Positions 23,550-32,888 of a DNA stretch of 35,147 nt are shown piece by piece. Position numbers and translations under genes: made by a program. The stretch lies in the NCBI GenBank assembly GCA_007693325.1, contig REDW01000050.1, forward strand, positions 1-35,147, written 5' to 3'. The DNA comes from Spirochaetaceae bacterium. GTDB lineage: Bacteria; Spirochaetota; Spirochaetia; DSM-27196; PWMO01. Position 1 is the stretch's first letter. Each line of letters begins with the position of its first letter. The notes below the pieces were generated by a model. The model was not told the DNA's origin and made no database searches. It worked only from the letters and a program-made list of their open reading frames with translations.

Positions 23550-24890
23550 GTGGCGTCAGCGCAGCTGAAGGACAGAGTGCCCCCGCACAACCCGGAAGCG
23601 GAGGTCGCTACGCTGGGCGCCATACTGCTCGACCCGGATGCGCTGGGACAGGTGATCAGTTACCTGCGCCCGGTAGATTTCTACCGCAACGCGCATGTGC
23701 GCGTTTTTGATGCTATTCTGGGGCTCTACGAGCGCGGCGAAGAGATCGATCTCATAACCCTGACACAGGAACTGCGCAGCCGCAGTGCGCTCGACAGCGT
23801 TGGCGGTGCCGGTTACGTTGCTTCGTTAACTTCTTCGGTTCCTACCAGCGCCAACATCGAGTACTACGCGCGTATTGTCCGTGGGGCCTCGGTGCGTCGG
23901 CGCCTGCTGAAGATCGCCAATGAGATCATCGCCGAGGCTTACGATGATTCGCAGGAAAGCAGGGCAATCCTCGAGGAAGCCGAACGCAAGATCTTCGAGA
24001 TTACCGACAGCCAACAAGATGCCGGTTTCCAGAAAGCCAGAGACATCGTTGAGGCGACCGTAGAGGCAATCGAGCGCCTGTATCAGACCAAGGACAACTA
24101 TACCGGCATACCGTCGGGGTTTCCCTCGCTGGACAACATGCTCAGCGGTTTTCAGAACTCGGAATTCATCGTGATTGGTGCGCGACCGTCGGTTGGAAAG
24201 ACGGCGCTGGCGTTGACCATGGCCGGCAATATTTCCGTGCACCAGAAGATCGCGGTTGGATTCTTCACGCTCGAGATGTCCAAACAGGCGCTGATGCAAC
24301 GCTTGTTGTCGGCTGAAGCGCGCATTGGCTCCCAGACGCTGCGTACCGGCATGCTCAAGTCTTCTGATTTCAAGAACCTCACCGATGCGGCCGGGTTGAT
24401 CTACGAGGCACCACTGTGGATAGCCGATACCCCCAACATGCGCCTGCTCGACCTGCGCGCTCAGGCTCGGCGTATGGTGGCGCAGCACCAGGTGCGGATC
24501 ATATTTGTGGACTATCTCACGCTTGTATCGGCGGAAAACAGCGAAAGTCCACGCCACGAGCAGATCGCCGAGATTTCGCGTTCACTGAAAGCGCTGGCGC
24601 GTGAACTGGAGGTCCCGGTAGTGGCGCTGTCGCAGGTTACGCGCGATTCGGAAGGCAAGCGGCCGAACCTGGCCAATATCCGCGAGTCCGGCGCGATCGA
24701 GCAGGACGCCGATGTAGTGATGTTTCTGCACCGCGAGCGCGTTTCGGAACAGGAGACACACCAGCAGGCTCAGGTGATAGAGACCGAGCTTATCGTGGCC
24801 AAGCAGCGTAACGGTCCGGTAGGCACTGTCAAGATCGCTTTTGTGCCGCGCTATACCAAGTTCGAATCACTGGCCAACGAGCCGGCATGA
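23550..24890 (+). CDS. dnaB: Replicative DNA helicase DnaB
   Basis: A 446-residue hexameric helicase that unwinds DNA ahead of the replication fork. The N-terminal domain (about 10-110, PPHNPEAEVATLGAILLD) is followed by a linker and a RecA-like ATPase domain with Walker A GARPSVGKT (210-218) and Walker B IIFVDYLTLV (about 320). Downstream come the SQVTRDSEGKRPNLANIRESGAIEQDADVV pattern and MFLHRE, all typical of DnaB. No intein is present. The GTG start at 23550 has GGGGAAG upstream. The rplI-dnaB neighbourhood is common in bacteria. A ComFB-like gene follows 13 nt later. Confidence 0.96.
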   Translation: MASAQLKDRVPPHNPEAEVATLGAILLDPDALGQVISYLRPVDFYRNAHVRVFDAILGLYERGEEIDLITLTQELRSRSALDSVGGAGYVASLTSSVPTSANIEYYARIVRGASVRRRLLKIANEIIAEAYDDSQESRAILEEAERKIFEITDSQQDAGFQKARDIVEATVEAIERLYQTKDNYTGIPSGFPSLDNMLSGFQNSEFIVIGARPSVGKTALALTMAGNISVHQKIAVGFFTLEMSKQALMQRLLSAEARIGSQTLRTGMLKSSDFKNLTDAAGLIYEAPLWIADTPNMRLLDLRAQARRMVAQHQVRIIFVDYLTLVSAENSESPRHEQIAEISRSLKALARELEVPVVALSQVTRDSEGKRPNLANIRESGAIEQDADVVMFLHRERVSEQETHQQAQVIETELIVAKQRNGPVGTVKIAFVPRYTKFESLANEPA

Positions 24891-24903
24891 CGGAGGCAGA
24901 CAG

Positions 24904-25200
24904 ATGGGGTTACGTGATCGCTACGACTTCGACATCCTGGTCAACGAGGCCGAAAAGCTGGTAATCGATGAACTCGAGCGCCAGGCGGCGCTGCCGCAGA
25001 ACCAGGATATCTGTCGTTCGAGTGACTGTGTGCTCGATATTGCCGCCTACGCGCTCAACCTGGTGCAGCCGCTGTACCGCGCCAACCTGCTGGGACGGCT
25101 CTACGCCGATGCGTTGGACCGCGAACACGCCGCAGAAATCCGTAGCGCGGTAGAGAAAGCCATTGAAAAGATCCGGCGCAACCCGCCTCCCGGCAGTTAG
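24904..25200 (+). CDS. ComFB-like small protein
   Basis: A 98-residue protein. The region DICRSSDCVLDIAAYALNLVQPLY (about 36-58) matches the pattern of the late-competence protein ComFB family: a pair of Cys (C37, C42) before a DIAAYALN helix. It has an acidic helical N-terminus and a helical C-terminus. The ATG at 24904 has GGAGG 7 nt upstream; the longer reading overlaps dnaB and is rejected. Bacillus ComFB lies in the comF competence operon, and related domains in other bacteria are reported to bind cyclic dinucleotides. Only one Cys pair is present here. The role is unknown; linkage to dnaB suggests co-transcription. Confidence 0.65.
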   Translation: MGLRDRYDFDILVNEAEKLVIDELERQAALPQNQDICRSSDCVLDIAAYALNLVQPLYRANLLGRLYADALDREHAAEIRSAVEKAIEKIRRNPPPGS

Positions 25201-25220
25201 GGGCGGCAGTTAAGCGCCCC
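25200..25220. terminator. Weak bidirectional terminator-like hairpin
   Basis: GGGGCG and CGCCCC are separated by 9 nt, in the 33-nt gap between the convergent ComFB-like and WD40-like genes. No T-run follows on either strand, so termination would be inefficient or factor-aided. Confidence 0.3.
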
Positions 25221-25233
25221 CGTGCCGGCGCTC

Positions 25234-27318
25234 TTACACGCCGTTGTCGTTGCGTGGCGGCAGCACCAGGCGGAAGTCCTGCAGCCGTCGGCGGCGCGCT
25301 TCACGCGCAGAGGATGGAACAAACGATAGATGCCGTTCGGCCTGCGGGCTGGATACAAAGTAGTAGCCTTCGGCAGTGATAACCGCCCACTGGCCATCGG
25401 TAAACAGAAAGAAGTTCATTACCGGTTCGCCGCTTCGCAGATTCCAGACGCTGACACTACCGTCCCGGTTAATTGCAAACAGGTGACGGCCCACCACGCG
25501 CAGGTCGCGCGCCACGTGTTGAACTGCATCGAGAGTTGCTGTGCGGCGGCCATCCCATACCACAACACCCTCGCGGCCCAGGCTGGTGTAAACCCGACGG
25601 CTGTGCGGATCAAGCGCGATTCGCGCATCGAGATCTTCACCCTCGTAGCTGTGTATGATGCGGCGATTCTGGAAGTTGGTGCCGCGGTGCACCGACAGGG
25701 TAGTCCGTACTCCGGTAGCGGTCTGCTGCAGCCCCAGGGTATAGAGCAGACGTTCGGATCGGTCCCAGGCCATATCGAACACCAGAAAACTGTCGCTGTC
25801 GATGCGCACGGTCTCACCGGTTTGGCTATCGATTCTGAGCAGCGAGGAATCAAACGGGTTGAGGCGGCTCTTACCGATGACAATGGTCTGCTCATCGATT
25901 GAGACCGCAGTCTCCATGCCGTCGGTGCGGTACGAAAAAACCGTATCAAAACTCTGCAGCTCGATCTTGCGCAGCGAACTGTTGTTGTGCAGCAGCAGCA
26001 GGTGGTCTTCAGCGGCATGCAGCGATCGCAGCGAGCGGTGCTCATCCAGCGGCAGCTCGCGGAACAGTGCCGTGGCGGGGTCAAACGATGTGATTACCGG
26101 GTTCTGCCCGGTTGTGTCCCACAGTGCAATGCGCTGGTCGGCAGCGGTTCCGTAGAGGATAGTCGACAACCCGACTCTGCCGCGCAACGGATTGGGCCGG
26201 CTTGTAACGTCCAGGTACTGCACCCGATCCAGCGCAACCTCGCTGAGACCGAACATGTCGGAGTCTATGGAGGTAATGCTGCGTGCGGTCGAGATATGCA
26301 CTGTCTGGTTGGTGGCTGCAATACCGGTAACCGGTTCTATGCGGTTCTCCGCCAGCGTACGTCCCGCTCGGCTGTCGACACGGTAATGGAACAACGATCC
26401 GTCATCGGCGGCCACGTGGAGAGAGTCGCCGTGAAGCGCCACCTGACTGACCGATGGCGGAAAGGCCGGGTTGGTTCGATATCTGCGCTGCAGGCGGTTA
26501 GCTTCGAAAGTGAAATACGCGATCTCGGTCTGCCGACCGCTACGCAGCAGGACCGCAATGTCTCCATTGGCGTGGTTGACCATGATGCGATCGATGCCAT
26601 TCATCGCGTAGCGATCGCGAATCCTGCCGTCGAGAATGTCGACAACTACCAGCTCGTTATCCAGTTTTCCCGCGGCAAAGCGTCGATTTGTCAGCAGAGT
26701 CAGCTTGTCTATGCCGGTCTCGGTAGTGGTGCTCTGTACCTGCCTGCCGGAAACTATCTCCCAATAGATGATCGATCCGTCTGACTCGGTATAGGTCATG
26801 ATGCGTTCTTCGCTGGAAGCGATAGTTGCAAAGGTAACGATCCCGAATCCACGGCGCATGTAGGGCAGGGTACGCCCGCTCTGCGCCGACAGGAAGCGCA
26901 GGCTGTTGAAATCCGTCTGCCCGTAGACCAGAAAGCTTCCCTGGGGCGAGTAATCGAGAAATAGCGGGATTTCCGACAGGTTATGACTGAACAACATGCG
27001 GTTCTCGTGCCAGTTCCATACCGACAGGCTGAAGCGACGGCGTCCGTCACTGTGAACCACCGCTATTTCCGGTTGTTCTGGATGCACCGCGATCGTGTGT
27101 ACCGGCAAGTGCGAGATCTGTATCGATTGGCGCAGAGTGGCCGAATCGAGGTTCCAGACCTTAACCTTGCCGTCCTGGCCACCGGTAATCAGGTGCTGCC
27201 TGCCGGCGTCGTATTCCAGCGCCAGAACCGCTCCAGCGTGGCTGGAGTTTACCTGTATCTGCGCACTGAGCGCCGCTGTAGCCAACAGCAGTACGGCAAG
27301 CAGAAGACTACGTCTCAT
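25234..27318 (-). CDS. Secreted WD40-like beta-propeller protein
   Basis: A 694-residue protein with a clear Sec signal peptide (about 1-20, RRSLLLAVLLLATAALSAQ). A long series of WD40-like blades follows. The clearest is ITGGQDGKVKVWNLDS (about 45-60), with others at INRDGSVSVWNLRSGEP near the C-terminus and weaker ones between, possibly two propellers. The C-terminus is rich in Arg. WD40 propellers are protein interaction platforms; the location should be the periplasm or outside. I prefer the ATG at 27318, with GGAG 6 nt upstream, over the ATG at 27330 that overlaps the rseP stop. It is the last gene of the uppS-cdsA-rseP run, which hints at a cell-envelope role, but no family gives it a name. 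Confidence 0.75.
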   Translation of the reverse strand: MRRSLLLAVLLLATAALSAQIQVNSSHAGAVLALEYDAGRQHLITGGQDGKVKVWNLDSATLRQSIQISHLPVHTIAVHPEQPEIAVVHSDGRRRFSLSVWNWHENRMLFSHNLSEIPLFLDYSPQGSFLVYGQTDFNSLRFLSAQSGRTLPYMRRGFGIVTFATIASSEERIMTYTESDGSIIYWEIVSGRQVQSTTTETGIDKLTLLTNRRFAAGKLDNELVVVDILDGRIRDRYAMNGIDRIMVNHANGDIAVLLRSGRQTEIAYFTFEANRLQRRYRTNPAFPPSVSQVALHGDSLHVAADDGSLFHYRVDSRAGRTLAENRIEPVTGIAATNQTVHISTARSITSIDSDMFGLSEVALDRVQYLDVTSRPNPLRGRVGLSTILYGTAADQRIALWDTTGQNPVITSFDPATALFRELPLDEHRSLRSLHAAEDHLLLLHNNSSLRKIELQSFDTVFSYRTDGMETAVSIDEQTIVIGKSRLNPFDSSLLRIDSQTGETVRIDSDSFLVFDMAWDRSERLLYTLGLQQTATGVRTTLSVHRGTNFQNRRIIHSYEGEDLDARIALDPHSRRVYTSLGREGVVVWDGRRTATLDAVQHVARDLRVVGRHLFAINRDGSVSVWNLRSGEPVMNFFLFTDGQWAVITAEGYYFVSSPQAERHLSFVPSSAREARRRRLQDFRLVLPPRNDNGV

Positions 27319-27329
27319 GGTTCTCTCCA

Positions 27330-28688
27330 TCAGCGTCCCGTCAGAAATAGAATATCACTCAAGAACGCAAAAACAATCAGCGACAGCACAATTGCGGTTC
27401 CAATCATCTGGTAGCGATAAACTACCTTGGGATGCAAGGGGCGTCGTGACAGGCCCTCAACCGTGTAGAGCAGAATCTGTCCGCCATCGAGCACCGGAAT
27501 CGGCAGCAGGTTCATGAAGAACAACGCGATACTCACCAGGCTGAGGAAGTTGAAGAAGGCGCGCACGCCGTCGCCAACTCCGGTGGTTAAACCGGCTGTA
27601 GCGACCTCTCCCACAAAGTAGGTAATGCGAATCGGACCGGCTACCGCCTGGGTAAGATCGACGCCCTGGAACAGTAGTCCGATGCTGTGAATAGTCAGTC
27701 CCAGGGTGCGAAATGTCTCGCGCGTACCACGGTCCACCGCCTGCAGTGGTGTCAAGGACGGAGACGGCATTTCGACTGCCTCAAAAGCAATGCCGACGTA
27801 GAGAGAGCCGTCCTCGCGGGAGCCGGGTACCAGTTCGGTCTCGACTGTGGTTTCGTTGCGCTCCACGGTGATCGGAACCGGCCGCCCGGTAGCCTGCATG
27901 ATCTGCAGTAACTGCATGCTGTTGGCGGTAGCGCTGCCGCCGGCGCGCACGATGCGATCTCCCGGTTGTAATCCGGCGATATCGGCCGGCGAGCCATCAC
28001 TGACTGAGGCCACCACCGGGTCAATCCACGGATAGATACCGATCAGCCCCGCTCCGGTGTCGCGATCCAGCTGCGGGGTTATCGGTTGTTCAAACTGTGT
28101 GTCGTTGCGCGCAATGGTAAACGTCAACTCGCGGCCGGCGGATTGAGCCACTCGTTGCTGTATGTCGCGGAAACTGGCTGTCTCGTGGCCGTCAATCGCT
28201 ACGATACGGTCGCCGGTCTGCAACCCGGCTTCAGCTGCCGGCATCTGGCTCGACTGCTCCGAGTAGTCTGCCGCCAGCACAATCCGGTTCTCGAAGGTCT
28301 GCACTGAAAAGCCGATGCCCCAGATCACCGAGAGGACCAGAATAGCGAATAGCAGATTTACCAGCGGTCCGGCAACCGCGACCAGGATACGCTGCCATGG
28401 GCGTGCGCTGAAGAACGCTCCCGCTTCGTGCGGAATGCGGTCTGTTCCCTGGTCCCACGCGCGTTGCAACAGAACTTCGCCTTTCATCTTGCAGAAACCG
28501 CCGAACGGGAAGATCGAAATCTGGTACTCGGTGCCTTTGTAGTGGAAGCCGGCGATCTTGCGCCCCCAGCCAATGGAGAAGGTCTCCACATCGATACCAA
28601 CCGCTTTGGCCGCGAGCAGATGTCCAGCTTCGTGCACAAAGACTACAATGCCGAGGCCGAGAAGGCCAATGAGAATGTTTATTATCAT
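27330..28688 (-). CDS. rseP: Site-2 membrane metalloprotease RseP
   Basis: A 452-residue intramembrane zinc protease of the S2P family. HEAGH at 19-23 in the first helix and the third zinc ligand region LLPIPVLDGG (D401) near the C-terminus are intact. Two PDZ domains lie between (about 115-190 and 200-285), with GLQTGDRIVAIDG and GLQPGDRIVRAGG as their clear loops. In E. coli it cuts the anti-sigma factor RseA after DegS; in other bacteria it also clears signal peptides. The ATG at 28688 overlaps the cdsA stop by 4 nt (ATGA). The uppS-cdsA-rseP order is widespread in bacteria and supports the assignment. Confidence 0.95.
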   Translation of the reverse strand: MIINILIGLLGLGIVVFVHEAGHLLAAKAVGIDVETFSIGWGRKIAGFHYKGTEYQISIFPFGGFCKMKGEVLLQRAWDQGTDRIPHEAGAFFSARPWQRILVAVAGPLVNLLFAILVLSVIWGIGFSVQTFENRIVLAADYSEQSSQMPAAEAGLQTGDRIVAIDGHETASFRDIQQRVAQSAGRELTFTIARNDTQFEQPITPQLDRDTGAGLIGIYPWIDPVVASVSDGSPADIAGLQPGDRIVRAGGSATANSMQLLQIMQATGRPVPITVERNETTVETELVPGSREDGSLYVGIAFEAVEMPSPSLTPLQAVDRGTRETFRTLGLTIHSIGLLFQGVDLTQAVAGPIRITYFVGEVATAGLTTGVGDGVRAFFNFLSLVSIALFFMNLLPIPVLDGGQILLYTVEGLSRRPLHPKVVYRYQMIGTAIVLSLIVFAFLSDILFLTGR

Positions 28689-29551
28689 ATATTCGCCTGG
28701 GTAAGAAAGAGCATAGTGTAAAGATAATAGAAAACGAAGGCAGAAAACACCGGGGAATCAACGGAATCCAGTAATCCTCCCCGTCCGGGAATCAACTCGC
28801 CCGAATCCTTGACCAGCGCCGAGCGCTTGAGCGCCGATTCGGCAAGATCGCCGATCATCGCTGCCCCGCCGACCGCAGCGCCCAGTACAACTCTGCGCCA
28901 TACACCGCCGGGAAGCACCTGCGGGAAGAAGTAGCCCGCCACAACTACCGCCAGTATCGAGGTTACAAAGCCCCCGACAAAGCCTTCAAGGCTCTTGTTG
29001 GGGCTTATGGGCACCAGCTGCTGGTTGCGCGTACCAAACAGCATCCCAATCACGTAAGCCAGCGAGTCATTGAGATAGACCGTTGCCAGGAAAAGAAGGA
29101 TGATAACCGTAGAAAACGGCAGGGTCGACAGCATCACAATGTAGGAAGCAAACAGGCCGGGATAAATCAGCAGGAAGAACGAAGTTCCCACTGCCGGAAT
29201 GATGCGTTTGAAGCCCGGTTCCTGGCGCCGAAATCCCTGTAACCCCAGCAGGACCGCTGCCAGAGCAGTCAGGGATGCGGGCGCCACAATCAGTGATTTT
29301 CCGGCAAACAGCGCTGCCAGCGTTGCCGCCGGCAGAGCCATTCCGAGCGCCATCGCCGCCGAAGCGCGCAGGCGGTAGCTGTTGGGGCGCGCGGCCAGGA
29401 TTTCGGCCAGTTCTCGGGCGCTGATCCCGGCCACCAGCACCACAAGCAGATTGAACGGCAGATGGAAGTGGTTGGGCAGCAGCAGCACAGCGCCGATCAG
29501 GCCGGGAACGCCAACGGCAAACATGAGCAGGCGGGTAATAACGTTCTTCAT
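28685..29551 (-). CDS. cdsA: Phosphatidate cytidylyltransferase
   Basis: A 288-residue multi-spanning membrane enzyme that makes CDP-diacylglycerol from phosphatidic acid and CTP, the branch point of phospholipid synthesis. The C-terminal signature SALKRSALVKDSGELIPGRGG then LLDSVDS is clear but deviates at two conserved places: the His of PGHGG is Arg and the Arg of LDR is Ser. NKSLEGFVGG is also typical. The start overlaps the uppS stop (ATGA) and the end overlaps the rseP start (ATGA), so the three are translated in series. The deviation may be a lineage variant rather than loss of function. Confidence 0.93.
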   Translation of the reverse strand: MKNVITRLLMFAVGVPGLIGAVLLLPNHFHLPFNLLVVLVAGISARELAEILAARPNSYRLRASAAMALGMALPAATLAALFAGKSLIVAPASLTALAAVLLGLQGFRRQEPGFKRIIPAVGTSFFLLIYPGLFASYIVMLSTLPFSTVIILLFLATVYLNDSLAYVIGMLFGTRNQQLVPISPNKSLEGFVGGFVTSILAVVVAGYFFPQVLPGGVWRRVVLGAAVGGAAMIGDLAESALKRSALVKDSGELIPGRGGLLDSVDSPVFSAFVFYYLYTMLFLTQANI

Positions 29552-30273
29552 CGTGAACCGCCGAAGTTGCGCTTACGGCTGCGGTAATCGGAAACGGCGG
29601 CGGCAAAGTCATCGTGGTCCCAGTCCGGCCAGAGTCTGTCTGAGAAGTAGAGCTCCGCGTAGGCGCACTGCCAGAGCAGGAAATTGCTCAAGCGGCGCTC
29701 TCCGCCGGTACGGATAATCAGGTCGGGGTCGGGAAACTCGGGCAGATCCAGGTGGCGCTGCAGCTCGGCGGTGGTCAGCGGGCCGCCGGATTGGTCGGCC
29801 GTCCGCTGTTTCCAGGCGCGATCTGCAGCACGCACGATCTCGTCGCGTCCGCCGTAATTCAGGGCAAGGTTTACGGTAATTCGCTCAAAGTCGCGAGTGT
29901 CCTTCATCACACCTCTTACCTCGCTCTGGACGGCGCGCGGGAGGCGCTTGAGGTCTCCGCTGTGCACCACACGCACGCCGATCTCCTCGTAGAACGGCTG
30001 TTCCTTGCGCAGATAGCCGGTCACTAGACCCATCAGGAACCGAATCTCATCGGGGGTGCGATTCCAGTTCTCGGTAGAGAAAGCATAAAGTGACAGATAG
30101 CGCGTACCACTGTCCGCAGCGGCGCGCACTATGCGCTTGGCTGCCTCGAGGCCCTCCTGGTGACCACTGGTGCGAGGCAGGTTGCGCAAACTGGCCCAGC
30201 GTCCGTTGCCGTCCATAATAATCCCTACGTGCGTCGGGACGTTATCCGGCTCGCGGGGCCCGTCAAGTGCCAT
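29548..30273 (-). CDS. uppS: Isoprenyl transferase (undecaprenyl diphosphate synthase)
   Basis: A 241-residue cis-prenyltransferase that extends farnesyl diphosphate to the C55 lipid carrier used for peptidoglycan and other wall polymers. The first motif GIIMDGNGRWAS has the catalytic Asp (D21). The RTSGH-type stretch, FSTENWNR, and the late RTGGERRLSNFLLWQCAYAELYF (first 20 residues are the diagnostic part) are intact. Its ATG overlaps the frr stop in TAATG, and its stop overlaps cdsA. The length matches the family. Confidence 0.95.
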   Translation of the reverse strand: MALDGPREPDNVPTHVGIIMDGNGRWASLRNLPRTSGHQEGLEAAKRIVRAAADSGTRYLSLYAFSTENWNRTPDEIRFLMGLVTGYLRKEQPFYEEIGVRVVHSGDLKRLPRAVQSEVRGVMKDTRDFERITVNLALNYGGRDEIVRAADRAWKQRTADQSGGPLTTAELQRHLDLPEFPDPDLIIRTGGERRLSNFLLWQCAYAELYFSDRLWPDWDHDDFAAAVSDYRSRKRNFGGSR

Positions 30274-30827
30274 TAGATCTCCAGAATCTCGTTCTCTTTT
30301 GACTCGAGCGCCCGATTGATCTCTTCGACGTACTTATCAGTCAGTTTTTGTATCTCGTCTTCAGCGCGCTTGAGCTCGTCTTCGGAGAGTTCGCCGTCCT
30401 TTTCCTGCTTCTTCAGTTCATCGTTGGCATCGCGTCTGATGTTACGCACCGCAACGCGCGCCTGCTCCGCCATACTCCTGGCGACTTTGGCGTATTCTTT
30501 GCGCCGTTCTTCGGTCAACGGCGGGATATTGATGCGAATCACCTTGCCGTCGTTGGAAGGATTGACCGACAGTTCGGACTTCTGGATGGCTTTCTCAATG
30601 TCGGAGATGATTCCCTTGTCCCACGGCTGAATCACCACCAGCCGCGCTTCGGGAACCGAAATAGTGGCAACCTGGTTGAGGGGTGTGGGATTGCCGTAGT
30701 ATTCAACCTTGATCTTGTCGAACAGCGCTGCGGACGCACGTCCGGTGCGGATGGTGTTGAACTCCTCTTCCAAGGCGTGCACCGACTTCTTCATACGTTC
30801 TTCAGACTGTTTCTGTACCTGGTCCAT
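30273..30827 (-). CDS. frr: Ribosome recycling factor
   Basis: A 184-residue RRF that, with EF-G, splits the ribosome after termination. The family patterns [47 protein letters not shown] and [13 protein letters not shown] are all present, and the protein is mostly helical with the small domain in the middle. I chose the ATG at 30827 ([15 protein letters not shown]), which has GGAGAG upstream, over a reading 42 nt longer. tsf lies 62 nt upstream and uppS overlaps its stop. The pyrH gene that often sits between tsf and frr is absent here. Confidence 0.96.
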   Translation of the reverse strand: MDQVQKQSEERMKKSVHALEEEFNTIRTGRASAALFDKIKVEYYGNPTPLNQVATISVPEARLVVIQPWDKGIISDIEKAIQKSELSVNPSNDGKVIRINIPPLTEERRKEYAKVARSMAEQARVAVRNIRRDANDELKKQEKDGELSEDELKRAEDEIQKLTDKYVEEINRALESKENEILEI

Positions 30828-30889
30828 GTTCTGCACTCTCCGTCTCAACTGCACCGCCGCACTCAGCACGAGGGCGGCAGATTCGCGTC

Positions 30890-31735
30890 TTAGTCGGCGT
30901 CTTCGCCAACGCGGTAGTAGCGATAGTCGACTACGCTCACCGTTGTACCGGCAGCCTTGCCGACGTCGGCCGCCATCTGGGCCACCGATTTCTTGTCATC
31001 TTTGACAAAGGGTTGATCAACGAGGCATATCTCCGCCAGGTGCTTCTTCATTTTGCCTTTGACAATTCCCTGCAGCACGTTCTCGGGTTTATCGAGGTTC
31101 TGTGCCTGCTTGAGAAAGATTGATTCCTGCTCCGCAAGATAACTCGGCTCGACCCGCTCTGCAGACAGGTACGCCGGTCGGAACGCTGCTACGTGCAGCG
31201 CGAGGTCAAAGGCAAACTGTCTGACCGCTTGACTGTCTGAGGCATCACCGTCGGCCTTTACCTTGACCAATACACCGATATTGCCGCCGTCGCCGTGGAT
31301 GTAGTCCACTGCGGTTTCGCCGGGGGCTACCGGCAGCGATTCAAACCTGCGCAGCGCCATGTTTTCCTTGATGGTACTGATTGCGTTCTTGATCTCAGTG
31401 TTGACCTCGTCCGAGTCCGCGCTGAGTCCCTTGTCCATCATGGTCTCGAGCAGGCGCTTACCGAGCGCGATGAAATCGTTGTTGCGCGCCACAAAGTCGG
31501 TCTCGCAGGAGAGCTCCAGGATCCCGGCTTTGTCTGCTGTTACGCGGGTGAAGATACGTCCCTCGTTGGTTGCGCGTCCCATGCGCTTGGCGGCCGCGGC
31601 CAGGCCCAGTTCCTTGAGGATCTTCTCAGCCTTGGCGGCATCCCCGCCGGCGTCCACCAGCGCCTTCTTGCAGTCCATCATCCCGGCGCCGGTTTTATCT
31701 CGCAGTTTCTTCACGTCGGATGCTTTGATGTCCAC
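30890..31735 (-). CDS. tsf: Elongation factor Ts
   Basis: A 281-residue guanine-nucleotide exchange factor for EF-Tu. The N-terminal UBA-like domain reads [20 protein letters not shown], and the core [14 protein letters not shown] is the classical EF-Ts signature. The C-terminal end [24 protein letters not shown] is normal. The start is GTG at 31735 with AGGAG 6 nt upstream. It follows rpsB by 31 nt, the usual rpsB-tsf pair. Confidence 0.96.
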   Translation of the reverse strand: MDIKASDVKKLRDKTGAGMMDCKKALVDAGGDAAKAEKILKELGLAAAAKRMGRATNEGRIFTRVTADKAGILELSCETDFVARNNDFIALGKRLLETMMDKGLSADSDEVNTEIKNAISTIKENMALRRFESLPVAPGETAVDYIHGDGGNIGVLVKVKADGDASDSQAVRQFAFDLALHVAAFRPAYLSAERVEPSYLAEQESIFLKQAQNLDKPENVLQGIVKGKMKKHLAEICLVDQPFVKDDKKSVAQMAADVGKAAGTTVSVVDYRYYRVGEDAD

Positions 31736-31766
31736 GTGTATCTCCTCTGTGTGTATCGAGAACCGC

Positions 31767-32837
31767 TTACGGTTCTTCGTAGAATTTTTCCTGGTCTATG
31801 CCCGCGTCCTCGGCTACCGCCTCTTCCGGCGTCAGGTGTTCTTTGGCCGCTTCGCGTGCCTGCTTGGCGGCTTCGTCTTCGCTCGGATCGTACTCAGAGT
31901 AGTCCTCTGCGGAAAATCCTTCCTCGGCGGCCTGGTCTTCCTGGGCTACCTGTTCTGCTACTGGCGCGGTTTCGATTTCGGCGGCCGGCGGTGCGGCCTC
32001 TTCCGCGGTAGCGGCAACTTTTTCTTCAGCCTCTGCAGACTCGGTTGCGGTCTCATCCTCGTCCTGAGCAGCGGCCGGTTCTTCTTCAGCCAGGGCTGCC
32101 GACGCAGAGTCTTCGAGATCCTCTTCCTGGAGATGCTCGATGACTTCAAGACCGATCTCGTTATCGGCTTCGATCACCGCCTTGGAGATGATCGACGTGA
32201 AAAGATTGATGGCGCGAATTGCGTCATCGTTACCCGGGATCGGATAGGTGATCCCTTCGGGGTTACAGTTGGTGTCGACAACCGCCACAATCGGGATTCC
32301 CATGCGCTGCGCTTCGGCAACAGCAATGGACTCTTTGCGTGTATCAATCACAAAGACAATTCCGGGCGGCTCTTTCATCTCTTTGATGCCACCCAGGTTT
32401 TTCTCCAGTCGTGCGCGTTCTTTGTTGAGACGTGCAACTTCTTTCTTGGTCAGGCTCTCGAAGGTACCGTCTACTTCCATCTTGTCGATCTTCTTGAGCC
32501 GCATCAGCGAGCGCTTGATGGTAGAGAAGTTGGTCAGCATGCCGCCAAGCCAGCGGTGGTTGACGTAAAACATGCTGCAGTGCTCGGCTTCGCGCTGGAT
32601 AGCCTGCTGAGCCTGTTTCTTGGTTCCCACAAACAGCACGGACTTGTTCTCGAGAACGGCCTTGCGCACCGCGTCGTAGGCGTCCTTGATGCAGACTATC
32701 GTCTTCTGCAGGTCGATAATGTGGATCCCGTTGCGCTCGGCGAAGATGAACTTCTTCATGCGCGGGTCCCAGCGCTTGGTCTGATGGCCAAAGTGCACAC
32801 CTGACTCAAGCAGATTCTTCATGGTCACTACTGCCAC
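31767..32837 (-). CDS. rpsB: 30S ribosomal protein S2 with long acidic C-terminal tail
   Basis: A 356-residue S2; the family is usually 230-260. Residues 1 to about 243 are a normal S2 core: [54 protein letters not shown] and [20 protein letters not shown] (each diagnostic). The last 113 or so residues are low complexity, rich in Ala and Glu with Asp, Pro and Thr. The GTG start at 32837 has AGGAGG 4 nt upstream and gives the standard N-terminus MAVVTMK; the ATG at 32822 is downstream of it. It leads rpsB-tsf-frr. Confidence 0.95.
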   Translation of the reverse strand: MAVVTMKNLLESGVHFGHQTKRWDPRMKKFIFAERNGIHIIDLQKTIVCIKDAYDAVRKAVLENKSVLFVGTKKQAQQAIQREAEHCSMFYVNHRWLGGMLTNFSTIKRSLMRLKKIDKMEVDGTFESLTKKEVARLNKERARLEKNLGGIKEMKEPPGIVFVIDTRKESIAVAEAQRMGIPIVAVVDTNCNPEGITYPIPGNDDAIRAINLFTSIISKAVIEADNEIGLEVIEHLQEEDLEDSASAALAEEEPAAAQDEDETATESAEAEEKVAATAEEAAPPAAEIETAPVAEQVAQEDQAAEEGFSAEDYSEYDPSEDEAAKQAREAAKEHLTPEEAVAEDAGIDQEKFYEEP

Positions 32838-32852
32838 GTATCCTCCTCGTGT

Positions 32853-32871
32853 GTACCGCCGGCGGCGGCAC
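32853..32871 (-). promoter_or_regulatory. Hairpin in the rpsB leader, possible S2 autoregulatory site
   Basis: On the minus strand GTGCCGCC and GGCGGTAC form an 8-bp stem (one G-U pair) with a 3-nt loop, a few bases before AGGAGG. S2 represses its own mRNA in several bacteria through a leader structure; I cannot tell whether this one matches a known S2 motif. Confidence 0.3.
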
Positions 32872-32888
32872 AATCCTTCACTATTTCT

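Noticed and set aside
25193-25212. Direct repeat GGCAGTTA at the end of the ComFB-like gene
   Set aside because: Only 8 nt and two copies; likely chance, partly inside the terminator-like hairpin.
31359-32804. A 481-codon open frame antisense to tsf and rpsB
   Set aside because: It spans two certain genes on the other strand and its Phe/Leu-rich sequence is the complement of acidic tail codons.
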